This document shows, one piece after another, positions 33,963-46,789 of a DNA stretch of 64,000 nt. Position 1 is the first letter of the stretch; each line of letters starts with the position of its first letter. The DNA is taken from contig CP136062.1 of the NCBI GenBank assembly GCA_032622095.1, forward strand, positions 36,334,918-36,398,917. Direction: 5' to 3'. The notes under the pieces were generated by a model. The model was not told where the DNA came from, searched no databases, and was given only the letters and a program-made list of their open reading frames with translations. The translations under genes were made by a program, and so were the position numbers. This DNA comes from Siphonodentalium dalli. Lineage: Eukaryota; Mollusca; Scaphopoda; Gadilida; Siphonodentaliidae.

Positions 33963-36530
33963 ATCAGGGGGGGGGTCAGGAAAAAAATTACGGATTCAAG
34001 GTGGAAATTTTGTGTTTTTCAGTTTTGGGGACCCACCACCCCGGGAGCGTAAGTTTTTTCCACCCAGGTCTGGGACACCCACACGGGACCGTAAGTTCTT
34101 TCCACACAGGTCTGGGACACCCACCCCCAAAATGTGTGAAAATCATGTAAATTCTAATAAATAATGTGTTGTTGGCAGGGTAAGGGTCTCTCATTGTGTC
34201 TGCGCCAAAACTGAGAGAACGCTGATCAAGTACACCCACAAAAAATAAAGAAACAAAGCAAATGGCTGAAAAATAAGCCAACAAATCTTTAAAAACCCAA
34301 ACATTTATGATTATAAAGGTAAAATACCCACTTTAACAGGATAGTTCTGTCCCTTATTAGCAATAGGTTAAAATATGTGCATGTTTAAAGTAAAACACCA
34401 TCAATTTGATTAAATAAACACAGTTCAAGTCCTCTCCCAGTGTCGATCCAGGAAATTTGAAAGGGGGTGCGCTATGTATTTAATATTATATATATGATGC
34501 GTAGCATCATCCGAGCCGCTTATAGTGGCAAGTGGGGGAGAGCAGGAGAGGGGGTTTAACCCCCTTATAGTATGTGGGGGTCTGGGGAAAATTGTCGTAT
34601 ACTACATTCAAAACGACGAGTTTTCCTGTGTTCTGGACCCAGTTTATATTGCATTATATTTGGCCTATATATGGAACGAGTAACAATAACATTCAGTACA
34701 ATTACGGTATACTATGGAAAGTTAGTGATGAAAGATCAAAGGTTCTTTGAACAGTGTACTTATCTTCTGAAAGTCTGTGCAAATGTGAATGACGATAACG
34801 ACACATGGAAATCGATGCTTTGAAGGAGTCGTGTCAGACATTTTTTTATTAAGCAATGGAAAATGCGTATTTGTCGTGACCTGAAGATGTCTTGTTATCA
34901 CATATTCGGTCCAATTAGGGTGGCACAACGTGTGATGGAAGATATAACCAATTTTAAATGCCATGTATATATACCATTGGAAACGAACCAGCAATGTATT
35001 TCTTTAATAATTCGAAAATATACTATATGTATACGGTACATGTATGTATCCCATAGTCGTATAGCATATGTGCCTTTAGATAATCTCTTCACGATGATAC
35101 TGCCGCCAGTGCGTTTTATAGTCTAGGCGTTGATCGGACTACATTGTATAACATATAGAGTGCCGGGCGATATATTTTCCGACACTCTGGTAAAAAATGT
35201 CGCAGAAATTGTTTGCTCTGCATGGCGAAAAATAGCCTGCGGGCCTTCATCTCGGGGATGTTGGATTCGCCCCTTGCATGGCTATACATATCGTGGAATA
35301 CCAAATTGAAGTAATTGCAACCCACAGTTAAAAAAAACTATACGTTTGAGTAATGTAAAACATGTAAACTGCTGTATTTGCATGTGCGTTAGCAATATTC
35401 TTTGGGCGCCCGATACAAATGGCGCCAGGACACCTCGCAAAAATTCCTTCCTCTGGCAAAAATAGAGGGCGCACGCCGGGGGCGCCCCCTTGGATCCTTT
35501 GTCTCCGTGTGGGAAATCACTGGTGAGCAATGAGGAGCTCCTCTTAAAATCATTCTAGGCGAGTGGCGAGTATCTCTCCCAAAAAATATTGAGGCGAGTA
35601 GCATCCCACAGGAGATGCCAAAGGCATCTCTCGAAAGCCTGAGGGGGGAGTACGGGAGGGGGTCAGAGGGCCTCCCCCTGCCTCCCGCGGAAATGTTTGA
35701 ATATTAGATGCTCCGAGATTGAATCTGGAGCCTTTTAATGCTCCAATCAGTGAACAACATGTTATTTTGTGACTTAAGTCACTATTGTCATTTATCGGCA
35801 TCGACCATGTACTTAGACCACGTCGTGATCACTGTATTTATCGTTTATTCAATATCTTGACTGATATCATTAATATAAACAAATGCGGCCAACGGTTTTT
35901 CTGTTTTTGACAGCAAATCAATCTAATTAATGGGTCATACATTTTGAATTAATTTCTCGATCTATTTTAGCAAATAGTGCATATAATAAAAAGGAAACCT
36001 TCGTGCTTTGAGTGAATATCGGAATTACCTCATTCGTGGTCACAGAGCGATACTGGAATCATCACTCGAGGTCGTGGCGTTTAGGCCACTCGTGAGTGAT
36101 GATTCCAGTATCTCACTGTGACCACTCATGAGATACTTCCAGTACTCACTCAAAACACGCAGGTATCCTCTGTATAATAAGTTTAAAAAGCCATGATAAA
36201 CTATGAGAAAAGATGAGAATGGATTTTTTTTTCCATTGCAATTTTTTTCCTCGACCAAAACCGGACCCACCCCATGGTTTCAACTGTTAATGTGAGAAAT
36301 TGTGGACAAAAAAATAAAATATAGAGCCCCCTCACTTGTATAGGACTAGAGCATGTACTACTATATGAGTCTGATTATTTCAATTCATTTTGAAGCTGTA
36401 ATTTGTCTTAGAAATGATTTTGGAAAAAAATTGCATGACATCAGAAAAAATCTGCATTCCGGGCTCGGAGACACCCACCCACCCGGTCCTTGTATCCTGT
36501 AATTTTTTTCCGACCACCCCCCCCGATCAT
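33963..36530. repeat. Region bracketed by inverted GGGGGTCNGGAAAAAAATTAC motifs
   Basis: A G-run followed by GTCAGGAAAAAAATTACGGAT at 33966 is inverted at 36492-36528 (ATCCTGTAATTTTTTTCCGAC and a C-run). Inside, a ~43-bp GTAAGTT-TTCCAC-CAGGTCTGGGACACCCAC unit repeats about twice at 34045-34125. Two G/C-rich blocks, with GGGGG runs (34440-34590 and 35640-35700), have a composition unlike the surroundings. This may be one old element of about 2.6 kb or several fragments. Confidence 0.35.
36045..36180. repeat. Palindrome of the CACTCATGAGATA family, copy 1
   Basis: GATACTGGAATCATCACTC pairs exactly with GAGTGATGATTCCAGTATC across a 24-base centre. The right flank (CACTCATGAGATA, then ACTCA-AAACAC, then GTATCCTCTGTATAAT) is shared with 39290-39365. 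Confidence 0.75.
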
Positions 36531-37389
36531 ATTGGTATATGTGTATTAGCACTATACAATATCACTATGTAAATAAGACACATTTAAATATATTGTAACT
36601 GAGATGAACCATTTTGAGAATAGCTGCAATTTAGTGACAATTGCATGTTCGTCGTCATTACTATGCCATATACATTGTATAGTTAGGAATGTCGCCCGTC
36701 GATTTTCTCGCCCAATGAGTCTACCAAGCTCTACCAGCCTCGTTGTAAATCATCTCTCGGTTGTATCTACCTGAACACATTGATCCGTGAATGTCTCGAG
36801 GCTGTTGATCTTTAATCAACACGCAGTCTTATTTTCTATGAAAATATGTGTAAAACTAAACGCCACTAAATCAAAATCGCAATTCGGGAACTGTCTTAAT
36901 ACAATATATACGCATGAAATAAATGTAAGTATATAAACATGCATTTAGTTCATATCCATAAAGCCGACTACATGCGAGTGAATGTGATTAGCTCCTTTAT
37001 TTTGTGGATTACCACAATCAAGCAAAATGCCGAGCGATCATGTAACGATATCTGTAAGAAGAATACGTGTTGAGTATAGAGATCAACGGTTCACCAACAT
37101 CCGTGAGACGCAGTGGGTTAATTGATCCCAAGTAGCGGGAAAATAGACGGGCGACATAACTAACTATAACATAGTAATTACGACGACCACTTGTCACTAA
37201 ATTGCACCATCGTGAGACATCATACCTGCTATGCCATCGCTACTACGGTAAGTGTGTCTCCGCGTTTTTAAATTTGCCCGGTACTAATTATCGTGCACCT
37301 ATCGGCGCGCGAATTTAAAACTCAGCGAAAAATATAACTTATCCATATTTCCATAGGGATAATAAGAGATATCCTCTCTTGTAAATGTA

Positions 37390-38185
37390 CATGTGCTTTG
37401 AAACAATCAGATTCAGAACACTGTCAACTGAACTGTCAACATTCTAATAGTAATAGCTGCTCGTTGAGTCGTTGTTGTTATTGTTGTCACTATTGGTTGA
37501 CATCGAAGCTCGTGTTAATTGTACCTGTATCCTCTTGTGTCAGTAAATGTGCCAGTGTTTTGATACTAAGTCACAGCACTGTCAATTTCAACATCAGCAC
37601 TGAGTCAAATGAAGTCAGACCCCTGATGGCGGATTATGCCATGATTGACATGAATCTCTACTCTCGAATTTAGTGGAAATTGTCAATGATTAAGCCGGTT
37701 TTTGAAGAATTGAAACTTGTCCGGTTATCAAAGGAACCGAAATCAGACTATATGTCCACAATCGAAAAGGTAACAGTTGCTCAACAAACAATAGTTTGTG
37801 ATCAACAATAAATGGCGAAGAAATGAGCTGAGTGCAAAAGCGGAAACTTAACCCCGGAATGAAAATAACGTACCGTACTCATGATAATTCGTACGGACCC
37901 TCATAAGATAGCATCAATGACGGATTAATAATACATATTAAACATCAGCAGAGTAAGATTCAGTCATACTGTATGGAGTCATTGCCGTATATAATATGGT
38001 CGCCGATAAATATACTATTGAATTTTGACGCCATGAATTTGAATCACGAAAATATTTAATTTAGACAATTTTCATGGGCACATAAAATAATGGTAAAAAA
38101 CCGTCAAACTGATGAAACTGCGTGGGACCGTCGATTATGACGGCCCGAAACCGTCGAACCGACATTATTTTCTAACAGTGTAGTA
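37390..38185 (+). repeat. Long dispersed repeat, copy 1
   Basis: This region and 46790-47575 are co-linear over about 790 bp. They share GAACACTGTCAACTG, GGTTGACATCGAAGCTC, TTGTGTCAGTAAATGT, AGATTCAGTCATACTG, GGTCGCCGATAAATATA and a final CCGACANTATTTTCTAA. The terminal TTTTCTAACAGTG is inverted near 45655 (CACTGTTAGAAAA), suggesting a DNA-transposon end. No long frame is conserved between the copies. Confidence 0.75.
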
Positions 38186-39224
38186 AGTATATGGAACTCT
38201 CCTACAAGCAAAGGAGTCATCGCCATGTGCGTTCTTTGTAAAATAACCTCAACAAAGCGATGCTATACCAAATAATAACCCTGGCATTAATTTGATCATC
38301 GGATTTGGTTGTGCATACCTATGGGAAAAGGATACCTACAACGTCCCACACACTGGTTTCGTTAACAGTTCAGCTCGTCACTTGTGCATTCACGAGGATA
38401 CCACCACCCATTTATCGCATGTCAGATTTAGTTTGTTTTGGAGCCTACACCGGATTTCGCCGTTTACTGTGGAATTCAACCAGATAGTCATTTATTTCAT
38501 ATATTATCTCCGAATCGGGCTGCTGTGTGGTGATCTCACCGATACTATCACATCTAATCCGACAATTAACTCCCGCGTTACAAGGCGATACATTCGTGAC
38601 GGCCACTACACGAACCTTGTCACTGGTATAGTTGATATTGGTATTATATTATATTATTTTTCACAAGTCCGATGTTCAGGAAAAACACACTATCTATCAT
38701 TTTCCACATATATTGGCTGTAAACACACGGATCATTGTAGCGATGGAATAGCAGGCGTGCTGCCTTACGGTGGTGTAACTTAGTTAGATAGTTATGTCGC
38801 CCGCCAATGGACCGTTTGCGACCAGCAGAGTTATCGTCGATGACTGGTATTACCCCCTAACAGGTAGGTATATTCTCAGCGATATCAATGAGACGGCCAC
38901 TTATTTTGATTTTGTTTCTAAGACGACAATATATTATCATTCCAGATACAGTCGATCCGCAGGCGGATATTCGCAATTGTTTGTCGGCGTAGAACTATTC
39001 ATTATTTCAACAATAAATTAGAGAAGAAATCGCTAACAGATAATAATTGTTATCAACCTCTATAGCGGTGAAGATATGAAGTAACTGAATTTCGAATTGT
39101 TAAATGTTAACCATATATAGTAGCATTAGTACAGTTATATTATGAAGTATTACATTTGAATGTGACCCGGTTATAATGGGTTTATGCACATCACGCGTAG
39201 AAAGAAAATATAGTAATGATCTCA
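38186..39224. other. Stretch with no recognised gene
   Basis: One open frame of about 160 codons runs through 38292-38783 but has no early ATG and no domain I recognise. No repeat match was seen. Confidence 0.4.
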
Positions 39225-39365
39225 ATCGTGATGTCAACGTGACGGCGACAAATGTTTATTTTTCAGTCGTCGTGGCGAGCCACTCGCGAAAAATAGACAT
39301 TTTTCTCGGTCACTCATGAGATAATTTTCGGTATCCACTAAAACACTAGATATCCATTATATATT
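39225..39365. repeat. Palindrome of the CACTCATGAGATA family, copy 2
   Basis: This diverged partner of 36045-36180 keeps the right flank (CACTCATGAGATAATTTTCGG, AAAACACTAGATATCC). Its stem is poorer, with AAATGTTTATTTTTC against GAAAAATAGACATTT. Confidence 0.6.
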
Positions 39366-39489
39366 ACCCGTATAAAGTGACATAACTAGCTTTAATTATT
39401 GCATCATTGCGGTTTTATGATTATAATTCGTTTTAACATGTAAATATTGACAAATAAAGCAATCAAATCATGCTACATCACTGAAGAAA

Positions 39490-39650
39490 AAAAAAATCAA
39501 TATGACTAACTTTGGTTAGTCAACTGCATGTCCACATGACGATTAACTTAGCTTAGTCATAATGGCTAATGCAGAAAATTAGTCACAATGACTAGGGCGA
39601 TGTCAGTCATAACGACTAAGGAATTGTTAGTCTAAACGACTAATTAGGAA
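39490..39650. repeat. Cluster of TGACTAA/TTAGTCA words
   Basis: About ten GACTAA or TTAGTC words occur on alternating strands within 160 bases. TGACTAA resembles an AP-1-type site, but a degenerate simple repeat explains it equally well. No adjacent gene start is recognised. Confidence 0.6.
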
Positions 39651-39659
39651 TTATTCAAC

Positions 39660-40767
39660 TGTGTTTCTGAAAGTCTGGGGCCCATCAGTAGTTCGTTTTC
39701 AGTTCATTTTAATTTTCATTTACACCTGAACAATTATGTCTCTAACAGAAACTATGGCAGAGGCGAAAACTAAACGTCATTTAGAACGAGATTCCAAAAC
39801 CTGTGTACCCTTCAGCACTTTTGTTGGTGATAGTGACCCTTTCAGCGTTATTGGATCCCAATGAAGTCCGGTACGATTGTTCACCATGACGAAGACACTC
39901 ATCTGAGTGTTAATTTGTTTTGTTCTCTTTTTTTACCATTCCAGCCGTATACTTCTTTGTTTATCTAATGTTGAGTTTTTGTATATTTAGAAATGTTTAT
40001 TTATATAAATCTCAGTCATGGGCTATAGGACATCAATTCAATTTGAAATTATTTCCCCCCGTTCTGGAGTTATTCTTCTTTGTTTATATATATATATGTA
40101 CACGGATATTTTTTGTTGATCCGAATGTAGAGTAGTAATATCAGCCATCTGAATGGCATATGGTATGGATGTTCTCCAATACAATCGATTTCAAAGGAGT
40201 GTCAAATGGTGTTGTTCGCATTTTCCGATTGATTAAATTGTTTTTTTTTGGGAATTGTCAATTTGTTGTCCTCCCCATATATATATAAGTAAGAGATTAT
40301 CAGTTCTCGGTGAAATTTGAAATGGAGAGGGTTCAAATCACTGTAAAAAAGAAACATGAATGTGAAAAATTGACTTTAAATTCCAATTAAATTGGTATTG
40401 TTGCCCGACTGCGGTCACCATACAATCCAACAGGACCAGCTGACGTGCGTACTGATACTCCCACGCGAAAGACGACATAAAGTTTTAAAATACACGCAGT
40501 ATACACGCGAATCTTCGTGCAATTCCTTGGCTGGCGGATATCCTGAGCCAGGGAAAAAGTTAGTTCGGATGTTAAACAGGAAAAGGTTCCCACACATATG
40601 AACCTTTATTGATTACAACCGCGCCGAACAGGAACTTGTTAGAATCCATATATGGGCAACGAAGTTCCTTTTACTTCCGACGTCGACATGGGAGATCACT
40701 AACTAGCTACACCGAACACAATGCATCGTTAGCTTCTATGATCCCATACCGAAGCCTGTGTGACCAT
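39660..40767. other. Stretch with no recognised feature
   Basis: Short overlapping frames only. Nothing could be assigned between the TTAGTC cluster and the minisatellite. Confidence 0.45.
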
Positions 40768-41168
40768 CTGTCGCAGAGAGCGGCCCCGCATCACGGAGGC
40801 CGGGTTCATGAGATTACTGTTATACTGAGTTTACTGTACGTTAATCTATCTGTCGCAGAGAGCAGCCCCGCATCACGAAGGACGGGTTCGTGAGATTACT
40901 GTTATACTGAGTTTACTGTACGTTAATCTATCTGTCGCTGAGAGCGGCCCCGCATCACGGAGGCCGGGTTCATGAGATTACTGTTATACTGAGTTTACTG
41001 TCATCTGTCGCAGAGAGCGGCCCCGCATCACGGAGGCCGGGTTCATGAGGTTACTATTATACTGAGTTTACTGTACGTTAATCTATCTGTCGCAGAGAGC
41101 AGCCCCGCATCACGGAGGCCGGGTTCATGAGATTACTATTATACTGAGTTTACTGTACGTTAATCTAT
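40768..41168 (+). repeat. 82-bp minisatellite, five units
   Basis: Units start CTGTCGCAGAGAGCGGCCCC at 40768, 40850, 40932, 41005 and 41087. Four are exactly 82 bp; the third is 73 bp after a small deletion. The array stops at 41168, eight bases before the ATG at 41176. Its GC content is higher than that of the flanks. Confidence 0.95.
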
Positions 41169-41175
41169 CTGCGTG

Positions 41176-41437
41176 ATGAGTTCTCGTATTGTGGTTCCGG
41201 TTGCGCTGATCGTGGCACTTCCGTTTGGAATTATGGGAAATATTTTGGAAACTCACTTTCACAGAGACAGTCGAAGAAATGAAAGCAGTGGGTTCCCAGT
41301 GGTGCAAAGATCGCGTATCGAATGCGCAGCCACATGTGGTCGGGACCCAACTTGCGTGTCTTTCTCATTAAAGAACGGAAAATGCTGGTTGTCATCTGAG
41401 AATGTTAACGAGTACGGAAGACAACCAAAACATAACG
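41176..41437 (+). CDS. First exon: signal peptide plus PAN/Apple-like segment
   Basis: ATG at 41176 starts SSRIVVPVALIVALPFGIMG, a typical secretion signal. The following segment has RIECAATCGRDPTCVSF and then GKCWL, close to the N-terminal Cys pattern of PAN/Apple domains. The exon ends at a strong GTGAGT donor (after 41437) in phase 1, the usual phase for extracellular modules. It therefore looks like the start of a secreted, multi-exon binding protein. The 82-bp minisatellite occupies the immediate 5' side, so the promoter or 5' UTR must include or lie beyond it. No downstream exon was recognised; the intron would contain the 2.1-kb palindrome. Confidence 0.6.
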
Positions 41438-42086
41438 GTGAGTGAGGATACCCTTGAGTTATTCCATCCGTATCAAATTATTACCCCCGCCTGAAAAAAT
41501 AGCAATGGGTTCCGTCCGTCTGTCTGTTCGTTATTTCGAACAATTACATGTTTGAACGGATTTCCAATATTGTTGATATACAAGTCCACAAGGGTAGTAT
41601 CTGACAAGAGCTCTCAAACTTGGCCCAGTCGGACATTTTCACCAGAGTTACGGCGCTTTGATTATCATTTATGAGATCTCGGAGAATGGAAAACAAATAA
41701 AAAACACAAGCAGCATAAAAATGACAATAGTTTCACGATGTCTCAATACAAGATAAGTCATGCATGATATGCTCTACACCAATGCTAAGTTTATCAAAGG
41801 CAAGTTATCTTAAACTGAATTATGCTGTTTTTGTCATACACAATACGAAACGACGCTCTACCAGTTCTTTGAGTGTTCAGCAACACAAAATATTTTCCTA
41901 GAGTTCGAGGATGGACTGACAGAATAATGCAATATCAAATTTGAACTAACACCAGAACTTGTCATTTTAGGAGCAAGTCAAAATACAAAAAATAATAAAC
42001 TTGATGGTATCATACTATAATTATGCTTACTTCTTTCTAAAAGTTATGTTTATGCCTGCACATTTAAAATATGTTCTCTCTCTTAT

Positions 42087-44230
42087 AGTCCAGTGCATAT
42101 ATGAGAAAAATTGCCAAACCCGGAACTAATTGCAACAGAATTTTATTCTGCTGGAATAAGTGCATAAACCCTCCATAAACAACATACTAAAAATCGGCAA
42201 AAATCGGAAAAAGGGAAATTGGTGAATTTCGTGAAATAAATTTGGGGAAATTTGGTCAAATCATCAATTTATGGATTTTCATAGATGTATATAAAACAAT
42301 AAAATAACATGTCTATTGTGTCGACCTCAATTTCATGAACCAAGAACTGAAAACCATTCCCAGTATTTTTCAAGTTGTGTGCCTTCAAAAACGCGAGTTT
42401 ACCTGATTTCGGACCACTTTCGGGGCCTCAATTCCGCAGAATGAGCCAAAATGCCTTATTTATGGTTAATTATTAAAACAAATGAAGCAAACTGAAGGGA
42501 TTTTTCAGTGTTTTAGTAATTTCCTCAGTAGATTAAACACATAACATGATTAATATGTGCATCTATGATTAAGAAGAAAATGATATTCTCCAAAAAAATG
42601 TGTGTTCCATTATATGGACTTAGCCAATGTTTCCTCTGACACAGAACCTGTGTGATGAAATGCAATATTTGAGGTCATATAGCTCAATAATTTGATATAC
42701 ATATGCCACGCTTTTCTTATAACCTTTTAAGTATACTAGATTGAACAAATTGTAAAGATATTAACACAACATTGTTTAAGAAAATCAACGTTTAGACCTT
42801 TGAAGGTTTTGGGGCATAAATACAAAAAACAATGAGTGTTTTAATGTGTAAAATGATTTGATCTTTCCTCCCACAACACTTTAGTATTAAAAATAGCCGT
42901 ACATTGGTTATGCCATCCTATGTCACTTGATTTTTCATTTTTCAGGAAACTGACTCCAAATTTTAACGTTGTTATAGGGGTAAGAAAAATCATAAAATGC
43001 AATCTTATCACCAAATTACAGCCATTTGAGGCACAATGTTACTTTATTCCAGTTTGTGTACATTCCTGTTGCATTACAAAACTGCTTAAGACGTTATTGG
43101 ACGTTGATTTAGAATTGTATGTCCATGTTATATAAAAACAATCCCAAAATGCCAATTTGACATTTCACTGCCAAATTACGACAAAAAATATTATAGCTCT
43201 TTCAATGAACATAAACAAATGAAATGTTAAATTATGTATGAAAGAACAATGTATGCAGAAGCATAAGTTTTTGTTGATATGCTTTCCCCTACCCCATTTT
43301 TCTGCCGTTCAAATTTGAAGTAAGTTTCCACAATGCTAAGTGAAATCCAGTGACATTCATTGGTATAAACATTGAAATGCTATTTTCTCCAAAAAAAATT
43401 TATTCAAGAGGACAGATCAAATAATTTTACACAATAAACTTTTGTTAATTTTTTTGAATATACACAAAAACCTTTAAAAATGGACAAAAACGCCACACAA
43501 TAGCATTTTCGGAAAAGAGGCTAAACTAAGAGTTCATAGAGCCATAATGTATTTGGAAATTCCTTCACAATTTGTTCAATCTAGTATTCTCAAAATGTTT
43601 TGGGAAAAGGAGCGCATATGGATATTAATTTATTGAGTTACATGACCTCAAATATGGAATTTCATCACACGAGCCCTATGTCAAGGCAAATTTGGCTAAG
43701 TCCATACAATGGAACACACATTTTGTTTGAGAATATTTTATTCTTCTTAATCATAGATGCACAAATTATTCATATTTCGTGTTTTATCTAGTGGGGAAAT
43801 TACTAAAACAGTGAAAGAGTCATTAATTTTGCTCTAGTTTTAAAAATTATTAACCATAAAATGCGGCATTTGGCTCATTCTGCGAAATTAAGGCTCCGAA
43901 ATCAGGTAAACTTGCGTTTTTGAAGGCACACAACTCGAAAAATACTTAACGAATCTGGGAATGGTCTCCAGTTCTGGATTCAGAAAAATGAGGTCGACAA
44001 AATAGGCATGATATTTGTAGGACTTGTAAATTTTAATTTTTGATATACATTCATGAAAATCCATAAATTGATGATTTGACAAAATTTTCCCATTTTTTCA
44101 CGAAATTCACCAATTTCCGATTTTTGCTGATTTTTAGTATGTTGTTTATGGAGGGTTTATTTACCTATTTCAGCAAAAAAAAATTATGTTTGTAATTAGT
44201 TCTGGGTAAAACCATAAATGCACTGGACTA
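42087..44230. mobile_element. 2.1-kb near-complete palindromic element
   Basis: The ends are TAGTCCAGTGCA and its exact reverse complement, flanked on both sides by TTA, a possible 3-bp target duplication. Inverted similarity continues inward at matching distances (AACAACATACTAAAAATC near both ends, GAGGTCATATAGCTCAA against TTGAGTTACATGACCTC about 590 bp in, and ATGTCACTTGATTTTTCA against its partner near 43340). Arms of roughly 0.9-1 kb thus fold around a centre near 43160. PIF/Harbinger elements use TWA targets, so that superfamily is possible but unproven. There is no transposase frame. Confidence 0.75.
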
Positions 44231-45654
44231 TTAGTGGCATGATAGCAAGCATCAAGAATTATATGCAAATTTTTTAATTTTTTCAAACTCATTCACAACA
44301 AGAAAACAAATCTTATTTCTAGCAAGATGGGATCGTATAGCTGTCCTAATTTAATTTGATAAATAAAACTCATGACATAAAAACAAATAACCAAATGCAA
44401 AAGCTCACCGGATGCCAGTCCTTCTCGATTAAGATACTCTGGTACACTAATAGTAATGACATCACATTCGACGTAAATAAAGAAAATCTTGGGTACCACT
44501 AGGCAACTCCCCTCCTCTACATAATTAAGTTCAACCGTATGTCAAATGTATGGGTTTATACTTAATCTTGTCTTGATCTAACTTGGTATAGTACAGTGAT
44601 TCGTGACTGATAGCGCGTGTAATTCACATGTGTTAGCCTATTCCGTTTTTAGTCGATTATATCTCAATGTTTTGAGCTGTTGTTATGTTTACCATCATAT
44701 TTTTATTGCACTTAGTATTAGTATTAGACTAGTATGTTCCAGTATAAAGCAATATCAAGAACACAACTTGCGTCATAATCTCGAATCTTTTATGGAACTC
44801 GTTACAGACGGCGCAAAGTTATATTTCGCTCGAACTATGCTCTCGCGAAATATATCCTTTCGCCAACCGCAACTCATTCGATCAAAGAGTCTCGATTAAG
44901 ATGCTCGTTGTGTTCTGTCTAGGTATACACAAACAACCTATATTTAAGGTGCCATTGATGTGGACATTTGTCCACTCTCACGGAAATGTCAGTACCTCAC
45001 ACCCTGAAATTAATAAGACTTGCTGTAACTGATCTGCATCCAAGCCGGGACATATATACTTAACTGTAGCTAATGCTGAATTGAAAAGAGTGATAATTCA
45101 TACGTCAGAATTGGATGACTTTTGTTATTTAGAAAAAACTAAAATAAATCAAAACGTAGCTAACACCTACGGCAAAATCTCCAAAACAGAATTATCATAT
45201 TGTGATCTAGAGCACTCATTGGTGTATTGGTTAAAATAGATTCACTTTGATAGAGAACATGGACCTTATTTTGAACAAAACGGGTTAATTTGAAGGATGT
45301 GTCCAAATTTGGTTAATATTTTAACTTGCGCTCTAGCTTTTCAGTGATTAATAAGTGTGATGATCTAACTTCTATTCCGGAAAATTAAATTTCTGAAAAA
45401 CTGGACAATTTTGCCCCGCCTTAACTCCGGCAATTAATTTATTACTACATGTAAGTTCGACAGATGTATACACGTGGAATGACACCGCGCAATAATACCG
45501 GGCATCTTTATCAGTGTTCGTACAATTTCAAGTTGTCTTAGAAAGAAATGATCTCGAATTAGGACCAGAGGGATAATTCAAGCTTAACTCTTTTAACACT
45601 GTCCTCCTGGACCGAGTGTACCCTACACCATGATCTTTCAGGATTTTTTCGACT
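44231..45654. other. Stretch with no recognised feature
   Basis: Short frames only; no domain or repeat could be supported. Confidence 0.5.
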
Positions 45655-45780
45655 ACACTGTTAGAAAATGGCCGTCACTTTATATATAACGGTGTCATAC
45701 CGCGCAACATCGCTGCCAACCTTGGACCGTTAAACATACGGTCAGGCTGTTCCACGGTACAAAACTGTTTAAGAAAATGT
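45655..45780 (-). repeat. Possible terminal fragment of the 37.4/46.8-kb repeat
   Basis: CACTGTTAGAAAATGGCCGTC is the inverted form of the terminus at 38150-38175. Scattered GGACCGT and CGGTC words follow, as in that repeat. Confidence 0.4.
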
Positions 45781-46789
45781 TTTCGAATGGTCGAAATTAG
45801 TGTTATTCTTAACTGAAAAATGCATCTCAGTTGTTCTATTACGATCATAATTTTGATCAAATTTAAATCCTCAGTATAATACGACAGACAATACTTATGA
45901 AACTTTGAAATTTGAAGAGGATCAAACTTGTTATCTGCCTCGTGGAATTTAATTCAGAAAAAGACTGTGGTGTGTCCACCTTTCATTCACTACTGTATAA
46001 ATAAGGCTGTACATAAAAAACGATAATACTACATGTAGCTGAACAGCCCATCTTTCAGTTATGAGTAATACTAATTGCGACCATTCTAACATATGAATTG
46101 GACATGCCCTTTTAAGACATAAAGGAAGAAAGGTAATGTATCACAGTAAAAACTCAAATTTATGTACCTGTAAAAGTAAAATATTTTAATGGCATACTTT
46201 TTGGTAACATGTAAGCCGTGAAATTGTCCAGTCATTTGGAATCACAGTTTTTTTTTAAACAGGTGAATGTGTACATCACGACAATATATCAGTAACAGCT
46301 AGTTGGGATTGAAACCTTCAAGACAACAGCAAAGCCCGTAATAACTATGCGTGATGATTTGGCGGCAACGTTCTTCTATATAGTCCCACATATGTTTATG
46401 AAATTTGATAGGGTGATACATCAAACTGTGCATACTACTATAGCAACACTTAGTATCCATCTCAGTGAGTCAGACAAAGATAGTTTGATAAAAACATCCA
46501 ACCAATAGTGGACTCCCGGTCCGTAAATTGTCGTAATAACTGGGCGATAACATGGCGAATGGCGACAATGTATCATATCCACACGTTTCAATGAAAATTG
46601 ACGAACATGGGATGAATCGGTCCGTATAATTGTAATAGTTGTACTCGTACGTTGGAATTGTATAGATATATGATCATCCATCATGCGCGGCATCAGTTCA
46701 TTGTTTACCATGTTGTTTTTGTTGTTGACATCGAGGCTCTTGTGAATTACTCTGGAGCGCAGGTATATCATCTCGTGTAGATATACATA

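Noticed and set aside
38292-38783. Open frame of about 163 codons as a gene
   Set aside because: It opens without an ATG, has no domain I recognise, and codon pattern and composition look like the flanks.
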